A stretch of DNA of 9,493 nt. Origin: Clostridiales bacterium. Lineage in GTDB: Bacteria; Bacillota; Clostridia; Lachnospirales; WRAX01. This document shows, one piece after another, positions 1-7,924 of the stretch. The notes beneath the pieces are model-generated. The model was not told where the DNA came from and did not search any database. It saw only the letters and a list, made by a program, of their open reading frames with translations. The stretch's first letter is position 1. The number at the start of each line of letters is the position of its first letter. The position numbers and the translations under genes were made by a program. Where the stretch lies: contig JAISHX010000057.1 of NCBI GenBank assembly GCA_031262335.1, positions 1-9,493 of the forward strand, written 5' to 3'.

Positions 1-273
1 TTTTTGCAAGAATATGTTATTAAGCATTTCACCGATGAACAATTACTTCATAAATCTGTCGGTTATACAAAGGCAAGCACTCATGCCGGATACCACGATG
101 CTTTTATAAGGACACTAAAGGATTTAATTGCCAAAGTCAACAGGGAGGGAACAACTCTTGCTGTAACGATTAATGTTTCACAAATCGTAACAACTTGGCT
201 TACCGACCATATATTAGTGCATGATATGGAATTTTCGCGGTTTTATCGCAATAAAAAACAGGAGGAACGATAA
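1..273 (+). CDS. Bacteriohemerythrin, 3' part (5' end outside the window)
   Basis: C-terminal two thirds of a hemerythrin-like protein, a cytoplasmic four-helix bundle that binds O2 at a non-heme diiron centre; family roles include O2 sensing, storage or delivery. The frame is open from base 1, so the N-terminus, including the first His ligand, is missing. Counting from the first visible codon, five of the seven usual iron ligands are present: H9 and E13 (HxxxE in HFTDE), H28 and H32 (HxxxH in HAGYH), and H70 and D75 (HxxxxD in HILVHD) make up the set with the spacing known from bacteriohemerythrins (19 residues between the first and second His of this part). The TTG at 4-6 is only an internal Leu codon. 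The stop lies 2 nt before hflK, whose ribosome binding site is inside this gene, so the genes are almost surely cotranscribed. Family assignment is firm; the physiological role is unknown. Confidence 0.88.
   Translation, partial: FLQEYVIKHFTDEQLLHKSVGYTKASTHAGYHDAFIRTLKDLIAKVNREGTTLAVTINVSQIVTTWLTDHILVHDMEFSRFYRNKKQEER
261..266 (+). promoter_or_regulatory. Ribosome binding site that fixes the TTG start of hflK
   Basis: GGAGGA lies 9 nt before the TTG at 276-278. No ATG or GTG in the same frame lies between it and the membrane segment, so the TTG must be the start. The site overlaps the last codons of the hemerythrin gene, which implies translational coupling. Confidence 0.75.
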
Positions 274-275
274 AT

Positions 276-1253
276 TTGGAAGAAAAACTAAAAAAACGTA
301 TTCTGCTTTTAATTTACGGAGCAGTGGCATTGATTGTCATTGCTGTTGTAATTTTTGGTAGTTTTTATACTGTCAGCGAGCAAGAACAGGCTGTTGTAAC
401 GCAATTCGGAAAACCTGTCGGTACAAGCGGAGCAGGACTTCATTTTAAGGTGCCGCTTGTGCAAGAAATTACAAATGTAGACATGACGACGCGTAAGATG
501 GAGTTTGGTTACGACTCCACTACAGGCGCATCTATTGACTCCGAGTCTTTTATGATTACAAAAGATTTCAATTTTGTTAACGTAGACTTTTTTGTAGAAT
601 GGAAAGTTTCAGACCCGATTAAGTTTTTGTTTAATTCGCGTGACCCTGTAGGTTTAATGCGCAATATCCTTCAGGCAGAAGCACGCAGCATTGTAAGCGG
701 TTATAATGTAGATGACGTTCTTACGCTCTCAAAGGTGGAAATTCAGACAAAAATAAAAGATAGCGTTGTTAATAAAATAGACGCATATGACTTGGGAATT
801 TACGTTTCCAATATAACATTGCAAGATTCTCAACCTCCTACAGAAGAAGTAGTTGCCGCTTTTAAAGATGTTGAAAATGCAAAGCAAAGCAAAGATACAG
901 CAATAAACGGGGCAAACAAATATAAAAATGAGCTTATTCCGCAAGCAGACGCCGAAGCCGATAAAATCGTAAAAGAGGCGGAAGGTATAAAAGAAGCGCG
1001 TATCAATGAGGCGGATGGTCAAGTTGCGCGTTTTAATGAAATGTATGAGGAATACTCACGCAATAAAGATATAACAAAAACGCGTATTTATCTTGAAACA
1101 ATGGAAGAAGTCATTCCAAACATGAACGTTATAATAGATTCTTCAGGCGACGATATTCTGAAAATTATGGATTTGAACAACGGCGAAGTCAGCGCGCAGG
1201 CAGCCGCCGGAGCCGAACAAAATACCGCTGAAACGGAAGGAGGCGCAAACTAA
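276..1253 (+). CDS. hflK: HflK, SPFH-family modulator of the FtsH protease
   Basis: Membrane-anchored SPFH/prohibitin protein that, in well-studied bacteria, forms a large HflK-HflC cage around FtsH and limits its access to membrane substrates. The 325-residue product starts with a short charged segment (KLKKR) and one membrane helix at about 10-29. The signature around 32-59 (VSEQEQAVVTQFGKPVG, then GLHFKVP) is typical of HflK. The SPFH domain runs to about 185, followed by LQDSQPP and an Ala/Glu/Lys-rich coiled coil (about 190-260), then the IYLETMEEV stretch (271-279) expected near the HflK C-terminus. The low-complexity tail from about 303 (Ala/Glu/Gly-rich) is probably disordered. It lacks the Gly/Pro-rich N-terminal cytosolic part of E. 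coli HflK, which explains its shorter length (325 against about 419). The start is TTG. The last base of the stop codon is the first base of hflC. Confidence 0.9.
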   Translation: MEEKLKKRILLLIYGAVALIVIAVVIFGSFYTVSEQEQAVVTQFGKPVGTSGAGLHFKVPLVQEITNVDMTTRKMEFGYDSTTGASIDSESFMITKDFNFVNVDFFVEWKVSDPIKFLFNSRDPVGLMRNILQAEARSIVSGYNVDDVLTLSKVEIQTKIKDSVVNKIDAYDLGIYVSNITLQDSQPPTEEVVAAFKDVENAKQSKDTAINGANKYKNELIPQADAEADKIVKEAEGIKEARINEADGQVARFNEMYEEYSRNKDITKTRIYLETMEEVIPNMNVIIDSSGDDILKIMDLNNGEVSAQAAAGAEQNTAETEGGAN

Positions 1254-2143
1254 TGGCTAAAAAAACAAATAAAACAATAATGGTTATGATTAACGGACTT
1301 ATCGTTGTCGCTGTTCTTATAATTGTACTTGCAACGACAGTTTTGTATGTTCAGGAAGATGAATATGTTTGCGTCAAGCGTTTTGGTGAAGTTGTGGCGA
1401 TTCATGACAAAGCGGGTCTTTATTTTAAAATTCCGTTCATTGAAGATACAACAACAATACCGAGAAATTTAATGGTATATAATCTCCAGCCGTCCGAAGC
1501 GTTGACTTTGGATAAAAAATCTATGATTGTAAGCAGTTGCGCTGTATGGAAAATAACCGACCCGCGTAAGTTTTTGCAAACCGCTGTTCGTATCAGCGAA
1601 GCAGAGAGCAGATTGGACGCAAATGTTTACAACTCTGTAAAAAACCTTCTAAGCACTTTGGAACAAGCAGAAGCTATAAACGCAAGAGGCGGCGGTGATA
1701 ATGACCTTGACGGAATTATCACAGAAAATGTTGCAACCGCAATGTCGGATTACGGCATCAGCGTTGTCGATGTTCAAATAAAGCAGTTTGACCTCCCTCC
1801 GGATAATAAAGATGCTGTATATCAGCGCATGATTTCCGAACGCGGTCAAATTGCAGCCCAATACATTGCCGAAGGACAATCAGAGGCGGAAATTATCAGA
1901 AACAGTGCTGATAAAGAAAAAGTTCTTGTAATTTCTCAGGCACAAGCGCAAGCGGCACAAATCAAAGCCGAAGGTGAGAGCGAATATATGCGCATTCTTG
2001 CTGATGCTTATTCCGGTGAGGACAGGGCAGAATTTTATGAGTTTATCAGAGCTATGGACGCATTAAAAGTTGCAATGAACGGCGATAAGACGCTTATTTT
2101 GCCGATAGAGTCGCCGCTCACAAAATGGTTTGTTACAAAATAA
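1253..2143 (+). CDS. hflC: HflC, SPFH-family modulator of the FtsH protease
   Basis: Partner of HflK in the FtsH-regulating membrane complex. The 296-residue product has one N-terminal membrane helix (about 12-32) and an SPFH domain with VQEDEYVCVKRFGEVV (33-48) and GLYFKIPF (55-62). The AVWKITDP stretch (97-104) and the AEGQSEAEIIRNSAD helix (206-220) are HflC-like, as is the FYEFIRAMDALK stretch (261-272), which corresponds to the FYAFIRSL region of E. coli HflC. The long helix at about 190-250 is rich in Ala, Gln and Glu and should pack against HflK. The ATG overlaps the hflK stop by 1 nt and has AAGGAGG at 1237-1243, 9 nt upstream, so the two subunits are probably made in a coupled ratio. 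A strong terminator follows the stop codon at once, ending the operon. Confidence 0.9.
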   Translation: MAKKTNKTIMVMINGLIVVAVLIIVLATTVLYVQEDEYVCVKRFGEVVAIHDKAGLYFKIPFIEDTTTIPRNLMVYNLQPSEALTLDKKSMIVSSCAVWKITDPRKFLQTAVRISEAESRLDANVYNSVKNLLSTLEQAEAINARGGGDNDLDGIITENVATAMSDYGISVVDVQIKQFDLPPDNKDAVYQRMISERGQIAAQYIAEGQSEAEIIRNSADKEKVLVISQAQAQAAQIKAEGESEYMRILADAYSGEDRAEFYEFIRAMDALKVAMNGDKTLILPIESPLTKWFVTK

Positions 2144-2147
2144 TGTT

Positions 2148-2176
2148 AAAAGCGGCTGTTCTCAGTCGCTTTTTTT
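2148..2176 (+). terminator. Rho-independent terminator of the hemerythrin-hflK-hflC operon
   Basis: An 8-bp stem (AGCGGCTG 2151-2158 with CAGTCGCT 2163-2170, one G:U pair) encloses a TTCT loop and is followed by six T residues. Three A residues in front can pair with the first three T residues. It starts 4 nt after the hflC stop. Confidence 0.88.
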
Positions 2177-2203
2177 GTGAAAACAGGAGAACGCATTTTA
2201 TAT

Positions 2204-2209
2204 AGGAGG
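2204..2209 (+). promoter_or_regulatory. Ribosome binding site of the GH13 gene
   Basis: A perfect AGGAGG lies 5 nt before the ATG at 2215. A nearer ATG at 2210-2212 is out of frame, so 2215 is the start. No convincing promoter is visible between the terminator and this site. Confidence 0.75.
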
Positions 2210-2214
2210 ATGTT

Positions 2215-3843
2215 ATGTTTTCTAATGATTTTAAAAGGTGTTTTTTACATGTACCGGATTCAAAATTCTGTTTTGCGGAAAGCTCTGATACAGTAGTTTT
2301 GCGGGTACGCGTTAACCGCGGCTGCAATGTAGAAAAAATGTCTGTTGTATACGGTTGTAAGTACGATTATAACAAAGAAAGACAAGAAACTCCGCTTAAA
2401 AAAATATTTACAGATGACCTTTACGATTGGTATTCTGCCACTTTGAAAGTTTCGGATGTGAGATTGGTATATGTTTTTAAAATTCAATTCGAGGGAAAAA
2501 CATGTTTCTATTCAGAGGACGGAATAACGGACGATTACAATTTTGTTTTGAATTATTTAAACGCTTTTCAGCTACCGTATGTAAACAGTATAGATGTCCC
2601 AAAAATTGCTGATTGGTATCGCTCGGCAGTTTTTTATGAAATTTTCCCCGAGCGGTTTAAAAACGGAGCAGGAACTAAAAAGCCGTACATAACAATGAAG
2701 TGGGATGAAAAACCATCTTGGAATAGTTATGCCGGCGGCGACTTAATTGGTATTACAAAAAGCATGGACTATATAAAAAATTTAGGTATAAACGCTATTT
2801 ATCTTACTCCTGTTTTTGAGTCGCCGACAAACCATAAATATGAGATAATTGATTATTACAGCATTGATTCGCAACTTGGCACAAATGCAGATTTTCGTGA
2901 ACTTGTTGAAGTAGCGCATAGCAGGGGAATACGTGTTGTACTTGATGCGGTTTTTAACCATTGCGGCGTAGATTTCAGGCTGTTTAAAGATGTATGTGAA
3001 AAAGGAACTAAATCTGATTATTATGATTGGTTTATAGTAAAAGGCGAGAAGCCTGATATTAAAAAGGTAAATTACGAAACTTTTGCCCATAGCGCAGGAA
3101 TGCCTAAATTAAATTTGTCAAACTCGGACACGCAGGAGTATTTTTTAAGAGTCTCGGAACATTGGATTCGCGAATATGACATTGACGGATGGAGACTTGA
3201 TGTTGCTGACGAAGTCGCACACGATTTTTGGCGTGCGTTCCGAAAAAGAGTAAAGGCATTAAAGGCAGATGCGGTAATAATAGGGGAGAACTGGCATGAT
3301 TCTTATCCGTTTTTGCGCGGAGAACAGTTCGACGGAATAATGAACTACTCTTTTACAAAGGCGTGTATGGATTACTTTATTTATGACAGGCTTGACGCTA
3401 CAGGGCTTGCTGAAAGATTGTCGGGATTGTTAATGAGAAATACAACTCAAGCAAATGCAATGATGCTTAATCTGTTGGATAGTCACGATACGCATAGATT
3501 TTTTACACTTGCAAAAGAAAATGCCAAAACCGTTCAAGCTGCACTTGCGCTTACATTCTTATTTGTTGGTGCTCCATGTGTATATTATGGAACAGAAGTT
3601 GATATGATAGGTGAGCATGACCCGGATAACCGCCGCGGAATGGATTGGACAAAAACTGAAACAAGACAAGAAACTACAGAAGTGATAAAAAAACTTGCTC
3701 TGTTACGTCAAAAAGATATTATAAAATATGGGGATATATCACTTTATGCTGAAGAAGATATATTTGTTTTGGAGAGAAACTATCAACAACACCAAATATT
3801 GCTTAAAATCACAAAAGAATCTTTTGAAATTGCAGAAAAATAA
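2215..3843 (+). CDS. GH13 alpha-glucan hydrolase of the neopullulanase/cyclomaltodextrinase/maltogenic amylase group
   Basis: Retaining glycoside hydrolase of 542 residues that should cleave alpha-1,4 (and perhaps alpha-1,6) bonds in maltodextrins, cyclodextrins or pullulan. Residues 1-125 form a beta-rich N-terminal domain like the CBM34-type domain of this group. The (beta/alpha)8 barrel starts at about 134 (WYRSAVFYEIFPERF). All GH13 motifs are present: region I DAVFNH (244-249), region V MPKLN (296-300, the form typical of this subfamily), region II GWRLDVADE with nucleophile D329, region III GENW with acid/base E358, and region IV LLDSHD with D425. There is no signal peptide, so it acts in the cytoplasm on imported or stored glucan. 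After the NRRGMDW stretch (472-478) only about 64 residues remain, so the C-terminal beta domain looks shortened by roughly 50 residues compared with the usual 580-590 residue enzymes. It stands alone, with no transporter or regulator beside it. Exact substrate cannot be told from sequence. Confidence 0.9.
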   Translation: MFSNDFKRCFLHVPDSKFCFAESSDTVVLRVRVNRGCNVEKMSVVYGCKYDYNKERQETPLKKIFTDDLYDWYSATLKVSDVRLVYVFKIQFEGKTCFYSEDGITDDYNFVLNYLNAFQLPYVNSIDVPKIADWYRSAVFYEIFPERFKNGAGTKKPYITMKWDEKPSWNSYAGGDLIGITKSMDYIKNLGINAIYLTPVFESPTNHKYEIIDYYSIDSQLGTNADFRELVEVAHSRGIRVVLDAVFNHCGVDFRLFKDVCEKGTKSDYYDWFIVKGEKPDIKKVNYETFAHSAGMPKLNLSNSDTQEYFLRVSEHWIREYDIDGWRLDVADEVAHDFWRAFRKRVKALKADAVIIGENWHDSYPFLRGEQFDGIMNYSFTKACMDYFIYDRLDATGLAERLSGLLMRNTTQANAMMLNLLDSHDTHRFFTLAKENAKTVQAALALTFLFVGAPCVYYGTEVDMIGEHDPDNRRGMDWTKTETRQETTEVIKKLALLRQKDIIKYGDISLYAEEDIFVLERNYQQHQILLKITKESFEIAEK

Positions 3844-3880
3844 AAATCTCTCCGTTGTCAATTAGAACTGACGGAGAGCT
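3842..3880 (-). terminator. Rho-independent terminator of the tilS-hpt-ftsH-argF-birA operon
   Basis: On the - strand an 8-bp stem (CTCTCCGT with ACGGAGAG, bases 3871-3878 and 3848-3855) with a further 4-bp inner stem is followed by ATTTTT. It begins at the birA stop codon. On the + strand the same hairpin is followed by CTAAAACGG, with no T-run. It should therefore serve mainly the - strand operon, although it also lies just past the GH13 stop. Confidence 0.8.
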
Positions 3881-4535
3881 AAAACGGCATCATAATTGTT
3901 TCGGTTTCTTGATTGTTTTTTCTTATTACAAGACAACCTAATGAATCAATTTCTTCCGCTATGCCGCTGATGTTTTTTGTCCCTGACCGAATATTAACCG
4001 TTGTGCCTAATGTTACGCATTTTTTTCTGTATTTTTCGATTATAAACGAAAAATCCTCTTGTTGCAGCAGCAAGAATTTTTCAGATATATCGGTTGCTAT
4101 TTTAAAAATATCAAATGTATTTCCTGTTTCAATAAATAAAGAAGTTGCTGTTTTTGAAATTTCATCAGGAAATTTCTTTGTATTTACATTTACGCCAAAA
4201 CCAAGAATTGCGGCATTTCCGCATGTTTCTGCGAGTATGCCGCAAATTTTTTTATTGTTAAGAAGAATATCGTTAATCCATTTTATTTCGGCGGAAAGCA
4301 CTTCTGCTACAGCAACTCCGGCTGTAATGGTTATTTTCGCCGGAGTTGCTTTTGGAACGATAAGACTTGCGTAAACGCCGCCGGCAGGAGAACACCAAAG
4401 ATGTGTTCCTCTGCCGCGTCCCGCTCTTTGAGTTTCCGCTAAAATTAAATCTCCGTAATCGGCTTTGCCTGCACATAAAAGTCGGCGTGCTTCCAAATTT
4501 GTAGAGTCAACTTCAGGAATATTAAATATTCTCAT
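3879..4535 (-). CDS. birA: Biotin-protein ligase without DNA-binding domain (class I BirA)
   Basis: Biotin-[acetyl-CoA-carboxylase] ligase: makes biotinyl-AMP from biotin and ATP and transfers biotin to a lysine of carrier proteins such as AccB. The 218-residue product opens with the EVDSTN motif (8-13), has the nucleotide/biotin loop [10 protein letters not shown] (34-43), the catalytic KWIND (85-89, with K85; the family form is KWPND), KICGILAE (96-103), GFGVNVN (112-118), and a small SH3-like C-terminal domain (about 176-218). There is no N-terminal winged helix, so it cannot act as a biotin-operon repressor like E. coli BirA. The helix before KWIND seems shorter than usual. I chose the ATG at 4535 because EVDSTN then sits where the family expects it. 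A TTG at 4553 would add six residues, and neither start has a clear ribosome binding site. The ATG lies 14 nt inside the end of argF, which suggests translation by coupling. Confidence 0.88.
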   Translation of the reverse strand: MRIFNIPEVDSTNLEARRLLCAGKADYGDLILAETQRAGRGRGTHLWCSPAGGVYASLIVPKATPAKITITAGVAVAEVLSAEIKWINDILLNNKKICGILAETCGNAAILGFGVNVNTKKFPDEISKTATSLFIETGNTFDIFKIATDISEKFLLLQQEDFSFIIEKYRKKCVTLGTTVNIRSGTKNISGIAEEIDSLGCLVIRKNNQETETIMMPF

Positions 4536-5469
4536 AATCACATAAAGTTGCAACCATAACAGCTTTTATTGTGTGCATACGGTTTTCTGCCTCGTCAAAG
4601 ACTACACTTTTTTCGCTTTCAAAAACTTCTTCGGTTACTTCGTTGCCTTTGACAGCCGGTAAACAGTGCATAAAAATACAGTTTTTATTTGCTTTATCAA
4701 TAACCGATGAGTTGACCTGATAATTTTTAAGCATTTCGACACGTTCACGGCTTTTTTCTTCTTCGCCCATTGAACACCAAACATCGGTATATATAACTTC
4801 GGAGCCGCTCAAATCATCAATTTTATCGCTGATTAAAATAGAGCTTCCGCTTTCGTCGGCAAATTGACGACATTCCGAAACTAAATCTTTTTCGGGAAAA
4901 AGCTTTTCAGGGCTTATTAAAGTAAAATCAACACCAATTTTTGACGCACCAATCATAAGGGCGTTTGCAACATTGTTACGCCCGTCGCCGATATATGTGA
5001 ATTTTGCTTTTTCAATTTTTCCCAAATGTTCGCGCATTGTTAAAAAGTCGGCAAGGACTTGCGTTGGGTGGTCAATATCTGTCAATCCGTTCCAAACAGG
5101 AACTCCGGAAAATTTAGCTAAATCCTCAACGGTTTTTTGACTGAATCCGCGAAATTCAATTCCGTCAAACATTCTTCCCAAAACACGGGCAGTGTCAGCA
5201 ACAGACTCTTTTTTGCCCAAATGAATATCATTTGAACCTAAAAATTCAGGATGTGCGCCTTCGTCAGCCGCCGCTACTGTAAACGCGCAACGCGTACGCG
5301 TGGAAAGTTTTTCAAAAATTAAAGCAACGTTTCTGTTTTCAAGACGTTTTTTGAATATACGGTTTTTCTTTTCGTCTTTAAGTTTAGCGGCAACATCAAG
5401 TAAATAAATAATTTCTTTTTTTGAAAAATCTTTTAGTGTGAGAAAACTTCTCCCTTTTATATTTACCAA
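4522..5469 (-). CDS. argF: Ornithine carbamoyltransferase
   Basis: Transfers the carbamoyl group from carbamoyl phosphate to ornithine, giving citrulline; cytoplasmic, normally a trimer. The 315-residue product has the usual length. Motifs in order: carbamoyl phosphate loop STRTR (56-60), HPTQ (134-137), [11 protein letters not shown] (162-172), DVWCSMG with the ornithine-closing SMG loop (229-235), HCLPA (268-272) and ENRMHTIKA (295-303). The start is the TTG at 5467-5469: it has AAGGAGGT just upstream, and the product then begins [15 protein letters not shown] as in relatives. A longer reading from 5535 would overlap ftsH and add 22 residues that do not look like the family. It lies 16 nt after ftsH and overlaps birA. 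No other arg or arc gene is nearby, so the anabolic role (argF) against a catabolic one (arcB) is inferred only from the lack of arginine deiminase genes in the window. Confidence 0.92.
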   Translation of the reverse strand: MVNIKGRSFLTLKDFSKKEIIYLLDVAAKLKDEKKNRIFKKRLENRNVALIFEKLSTRTRCAFTVAAADEGAHPEFLGSNDIHLGKKESVADTARVLGRMFDGIEFRGFSQKTVEDLAKFSGVPVWNGLTDIDHPTQVLADFLTMREHLGKIEKAKFTYIGDGRNNVANALMIGASKIGVDFTLISPEKLFPEKDLVSECRQFADESGSSILISDKIDDLSGSEVIYTDVWCSMGEEEKSRERVEMLKNYQVNSSVIDKANKNCIFMHCLPAVKGNEVTEEVFESEKSVVFDEAENRMHTIKAVMVATLCDYENI

Positions 5470-5474
5470 ATTAT

Positions 5475-5482
5475 ACCTCCTT
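5475..5482 (-). promoter_or_regulatory. Ribosome binding site that fixes the TTG start of argF
   Basis: On the - strand AAGGAGGT is followed 5 nt later by TTG (5469-5467). This near-perfect anti-16S match sits in the 16 nt gap after the ftsH stop and settles the start. Confidence 0.82.
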
Positions 5483-5485
5483 ATT

Positions 5486-7372
5486 TTAGACTTCACCCGG
5501 GGCGACAATAACTCCTTCATTGAGCGGATTTTCAACAGGGTCTTTGCCTAACAGTTTGCGAAATTCTTCTCCCGTAACTTTTTCTTTTTCAATAAGAAGA
5601 GCGGCGGTTTTGTGCAAAACATCAAGTTTTTCGCGCAAAATACGCAAAGCTTCTGTATATGAATTATCAATTATACTTTTTATTTCACTGTCGATTTGAG
5701 AAGCAATTTTTTCTCCGTAATTTCTTGCATGGGCAATGTCACGCCCGATAAAAACTTCTTCATTTTCGTTTCCGAAAAGAATCGGTCCGAGAGAATCACT
5801 CATGCCGTATTTTGTAACCATTGAGCGTGCAATACCTGTGGCATGTTCAATATCGGCGGACGCGCCTGTCGTAATGTCGTCAAGGACGATAAATTCTGCC
5901 GCTCTGCCTCCGAGAGAGGCGATAATATCTTGCTCCATGCGCTTTTTTGTCATGTGGCTGTGGTCGTCACTCGGAATAGGCATTGTATATCCGGCAGCAC
6001 GCCCTGTCGGAATTATTGAAATTATATGCACAGATTCAAGTTCGGGTAATTCTTCAAAAAGTATTGCATGACCTGCTTCGTGGTATGCGGTGATTCTTCT
6101 GTCTTTTTCGGATATAACACGGCTTTTCTTTTCTGTTCCTACACCTACTTTGACAAAAGCACGGCGAATATCCAACATAGAGATTTCTTTTTTATCATCT
6201 CGTGCCGCAAGCAGAGCCGCCTCATTGAGCAGATTCTCCAAGTCGGCAGGAGTAAACCCCGGGGTTGTGTGAGCAACAATGTCCAAATCAACTTCACTGT
6301 CGAATTTTTTATTTCTTGCGTGGACTTGCAAAACAGCCAGTCTGTCTTTTACGTCCGGTCTGCCGACGACAACTTGTCTGTCAAATCTGCCCGGACGCAA
6401 TAAAGCGGGGTCAAGAATATCAGGGCGGTTTGTTGCGGCAAGAACAATAACGCCTTCATTTACACCAAAACCGTCCATCTCAACAAGCAGTTGGTTAAGT
6501 GTTTGTTCGCGTTCGTCATGACCGCCGCCAAGTCCTGCGCCACGCCGTCTGCCTACGGCATCAATTTCATCAATAAAGACAATACACGGTGAGTGCTTTT
6601 TGGATTTTTCAAATAAGTCGCGAACGCGGCTTGCTCCGACACCAACGAACATTTCCACAAAATCTGAACCTGAAATACTGAAAAACGGAACGCCCGCCTC
6701 ACCGGCAACAGCGCGTGATAAATATGTTTTTCCTGTACCCGGAGGTCCAACAAGCAAAACACCTTTTGGTATTCGTGCGCCGATATTAACAAACTTGCCG
6801 GGATTTTTTAAAAACTCAACAATTTCTTTAAGTTCTTCTTTTTCCTCTTCAAGTCCGGCTACTTCCGAAAAAGAAACTTTCTTTTTGTCGTCCGCTTCTT
6901 TTGCGGGACTTTTGCCAAAACTCATCACTCTGTTGCCGCCCCCGTTGTTGCCTTGCATCTGCTGAATAAGGAAAAACAGTACAACAAGCGCAATTATCAT
7001 AATAACGACAGGCGTAACAAGCGAAAGAATAAAACTTGTTTTTGCCGGTAATGCCGTTGTAACATTAACATTGCCCGACGCCGACGCTTCGTTGTAATAC
7101 TGTGCAAAGGCGGACATATCAAGAATAGCAACTGTGTGCTTTGTGCCGGACTTTAATTCAACATCAACACTGCCGGCGTTTGCGGTTTCCGAATCACGCC
7201 GTATTGCAAGTGATTTAACCGTATCATTTTTGAGGTCGCTAATAAGGCTACTGTAACCGTATTGTTCTGACCCGGATTTTTTTATAACGCTTTGATTAAG
7301 AGCATTAACCAAAAAAAGTAAAACAATAAATATTATTGCAAAAGCTAAAAGTGTGGTGCCGTATTTCTTCAA
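5486..7372 (-). CDS. ftsH: FtsH, ATP-dependent zinc metalloprotease of the membrane
   Basis: Membrane-anchored hexameric AAA+ protease that pulls out and degrades misfolded membrane proteins and some cytosolic regulators. The 628-residue product has a membrane helix at about 6-24, a small external domain (about 30-110), a second helix at about 114-137, and a Gly/Asn-rich linker. The AAA module carries Walker A GPPGTGKT (209-216), pore motif FVG (242-244), Walker B IVFIDE (264-269), and the second region of homology [20 protein letters not shown] (313-332) with Arg fingers R326 and R329. The protease has zinc site HEAGH (431-435) and third ligand D507 in TTGASAD. The start is TTG at 7370-7372, with AAAGGAGA upstream at 7388-7381; the next Met in frame lies far past the first membrane helix. 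It is 20 nt after hpt and 16 nt before argF. HflK and HflC in the convergent operon are its likely partners. Confidence 0.96.
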   Translation of the reverse strand: MKKYGTTLLAFAIIFIVLLFLVNALNQSVIKKSGSEQYGYSSLISDLKNDTVKSLAIRRDSETANAGSVDVELKSGTKHTVAILDMSAFAQYYNEASASGNVNVTTALPAKTSFILSLVTPVVIMIIALVVLFFLIQQMQGNNGGGNRVMSFGKSPAKEADDKKKVSFSEVAGLEEEKEELKEIVEFLKNPGKFVNIGARIPKGVLLVGPPGTGKTYLSRAVAGEAGVPFFSISGSDFVEMFVGVGASRVRDLFEKSKKHSPCIVFIDEIDAVGRRRGAGLGGGHDEREQTLNQLLVEMDGFGVNEGVIVLAATNRPDILDPALLRPGRFDRQVVVGRPDVKDRLAVLQVHARNKKFDSEVDLDIVAHTTPGFTPADLENLLNEAALLAARDDKKEISMLDIRRAFVKVGVGTEKKSRVISEKDRRITAYHEAGHAILFEELPELESVHIISIIPTGRAAGYTMPIPSDDHSHMTKKRMEQDIIASLGGRAAEFIVLDDITTGASADIEHATGIARSMVTKYGMSDSLGPILFGNENEEVFIGRDIAHARNYGEKIASQIDSEIKSIIDNSYTEALRILREKLDVLHKTAALLIEKEKVTGEEFRKLLGKDPVENPLNEGVIVAPGEV

Positions 7373-7392
7373 ATCTTTACTCTCCTTTTAGT

Positions 7393-7923
7393 TCAGCTGA
7401 AATTTAAAACGCCGATATACGGCAAGTTTCTGTAACGTTGTTCATAATCAAGCCCGTAACCGACGACAAATTCATCGGGAATGACAAAACCGGCGTAATC
7501 TATATTAAAACGGTTTACATCACGGCGTGCCGGCTTGTCTAACAATGTACAAATTTTGATGCTTTTGGGATTTTGCTGATGCGTAAGAAATTCGATAACT
7601 TTGCTGATTGTAAGACCTGTATCAACAATATCTTCAACAAGAATAACGTGCTTACCTTCAACAGAATCCGAAAGGTCTTTGTTAATTTTAATAATTCCGG
7701 TGCTTGTTGTGCCGCTATAACTTGATACATCCATGAAATCAAATTCAACGGACGGTAAGTCAAGTGCACGGGCGAGGTCACACATAAAAATTACCGCACC
7801 TTTAAGAAGACATACCAAGCAAACATCTTCGCCGGCGTAATCTTTTGAAATTTGTGCCGCAATAACGGCAATACGTTTTTTTATCTCCTGTTCGGTTATA
7901 AGAACTGTAACATTCTCTCCCAC
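7393..7923 (-). CDS. hpt: Hypoxanthine(-guanine) phosphoribosyltransferase
   Basis: Purine salvage enzyme that joins hypoxanthine or guanine to PRPP, giving IMP or GMP. The 176-residue product has the family length. It shows the LLKGAVIFMCDL segment (39-50), the flexible loop SSYSGTTSTG (67-76), the PRPP-binding motif VEDIVDTGLT (96-105) with expected general base D101, and the base-binding end FVIPDEFVVGYGLDY (146-160). The start is GTG at 7921-7923, 1 nt after the tilS stop, with GGAGG (7934-7930) at good spacing inside the end of tilS. The tilS-hpt-ftsH order is conserved in Bacillota; in Bacillus subtilis TilS and HPRT have been reported to form a complex that acts on ftsH expression. Whether that holds here is untested. 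Confidence 0.94.
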   Translation of the reverse strand: MGENVTVLITEQEIKKRIAVIAAQISKDYAGEDVCLVCLLKGAVIFMCDLARALDLPSVEFDFMDVSSYSGTTSTGIIKINKDLSDSVEGKHVILVEDIVDTGLTISKVIEFLTHQQNPKSIKICTLLDKPARRDVNRFNIDYAGFVIPDEFVVGYGLDYEQRYRNLPYIGVLNFS

Positions 7924-7924
7924 T

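Noticed and set aside
2032..2141. hflC C-terminus as a possible fusion or truncation.
   Set aside because: The FYEFIRAMDALK stretch and the end at about 296 residues fit ordinary HflC proteins.
2175..2204. Possible promoter for the GH13 gene (TTGTGA and TATATA, 18 nt apart).
   Set aside because: Both boxes are weak, the first overlaps the terminator T-run, and the predicted start near 2211 would leave the ribosome binding site out of the mRNA.
3848..3878. Hairpin as a terminator for the GH13 gene too.
   Set aside because: On the + strand the stem is followed by CTAAAACGG, not a T-run, so it is assigned to the - strand only.
3913..4374. Open frame of 153 codons on the + strand opposite birA.
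   Set aside because: birA on the other strand carries every ligase motif; the antisense frame has no recognisable domain and no ribosome binding site.
5467..5535. Longer argF start at 5535.
   Set aside because: It overlaps the ftsH end by 50 nt, adds 22 residues unlike the family, and has no ribosome binding site; the TTG at 5469 has a near-perfect one.
5736..6965. Several + strand open frames opposite ftsH.
   Set aside because: They mirror the conserved AAA and protease coding sequence and are low-complexity Ser/Pro/Arg/Cys-rich translations, typical antisense shadows.
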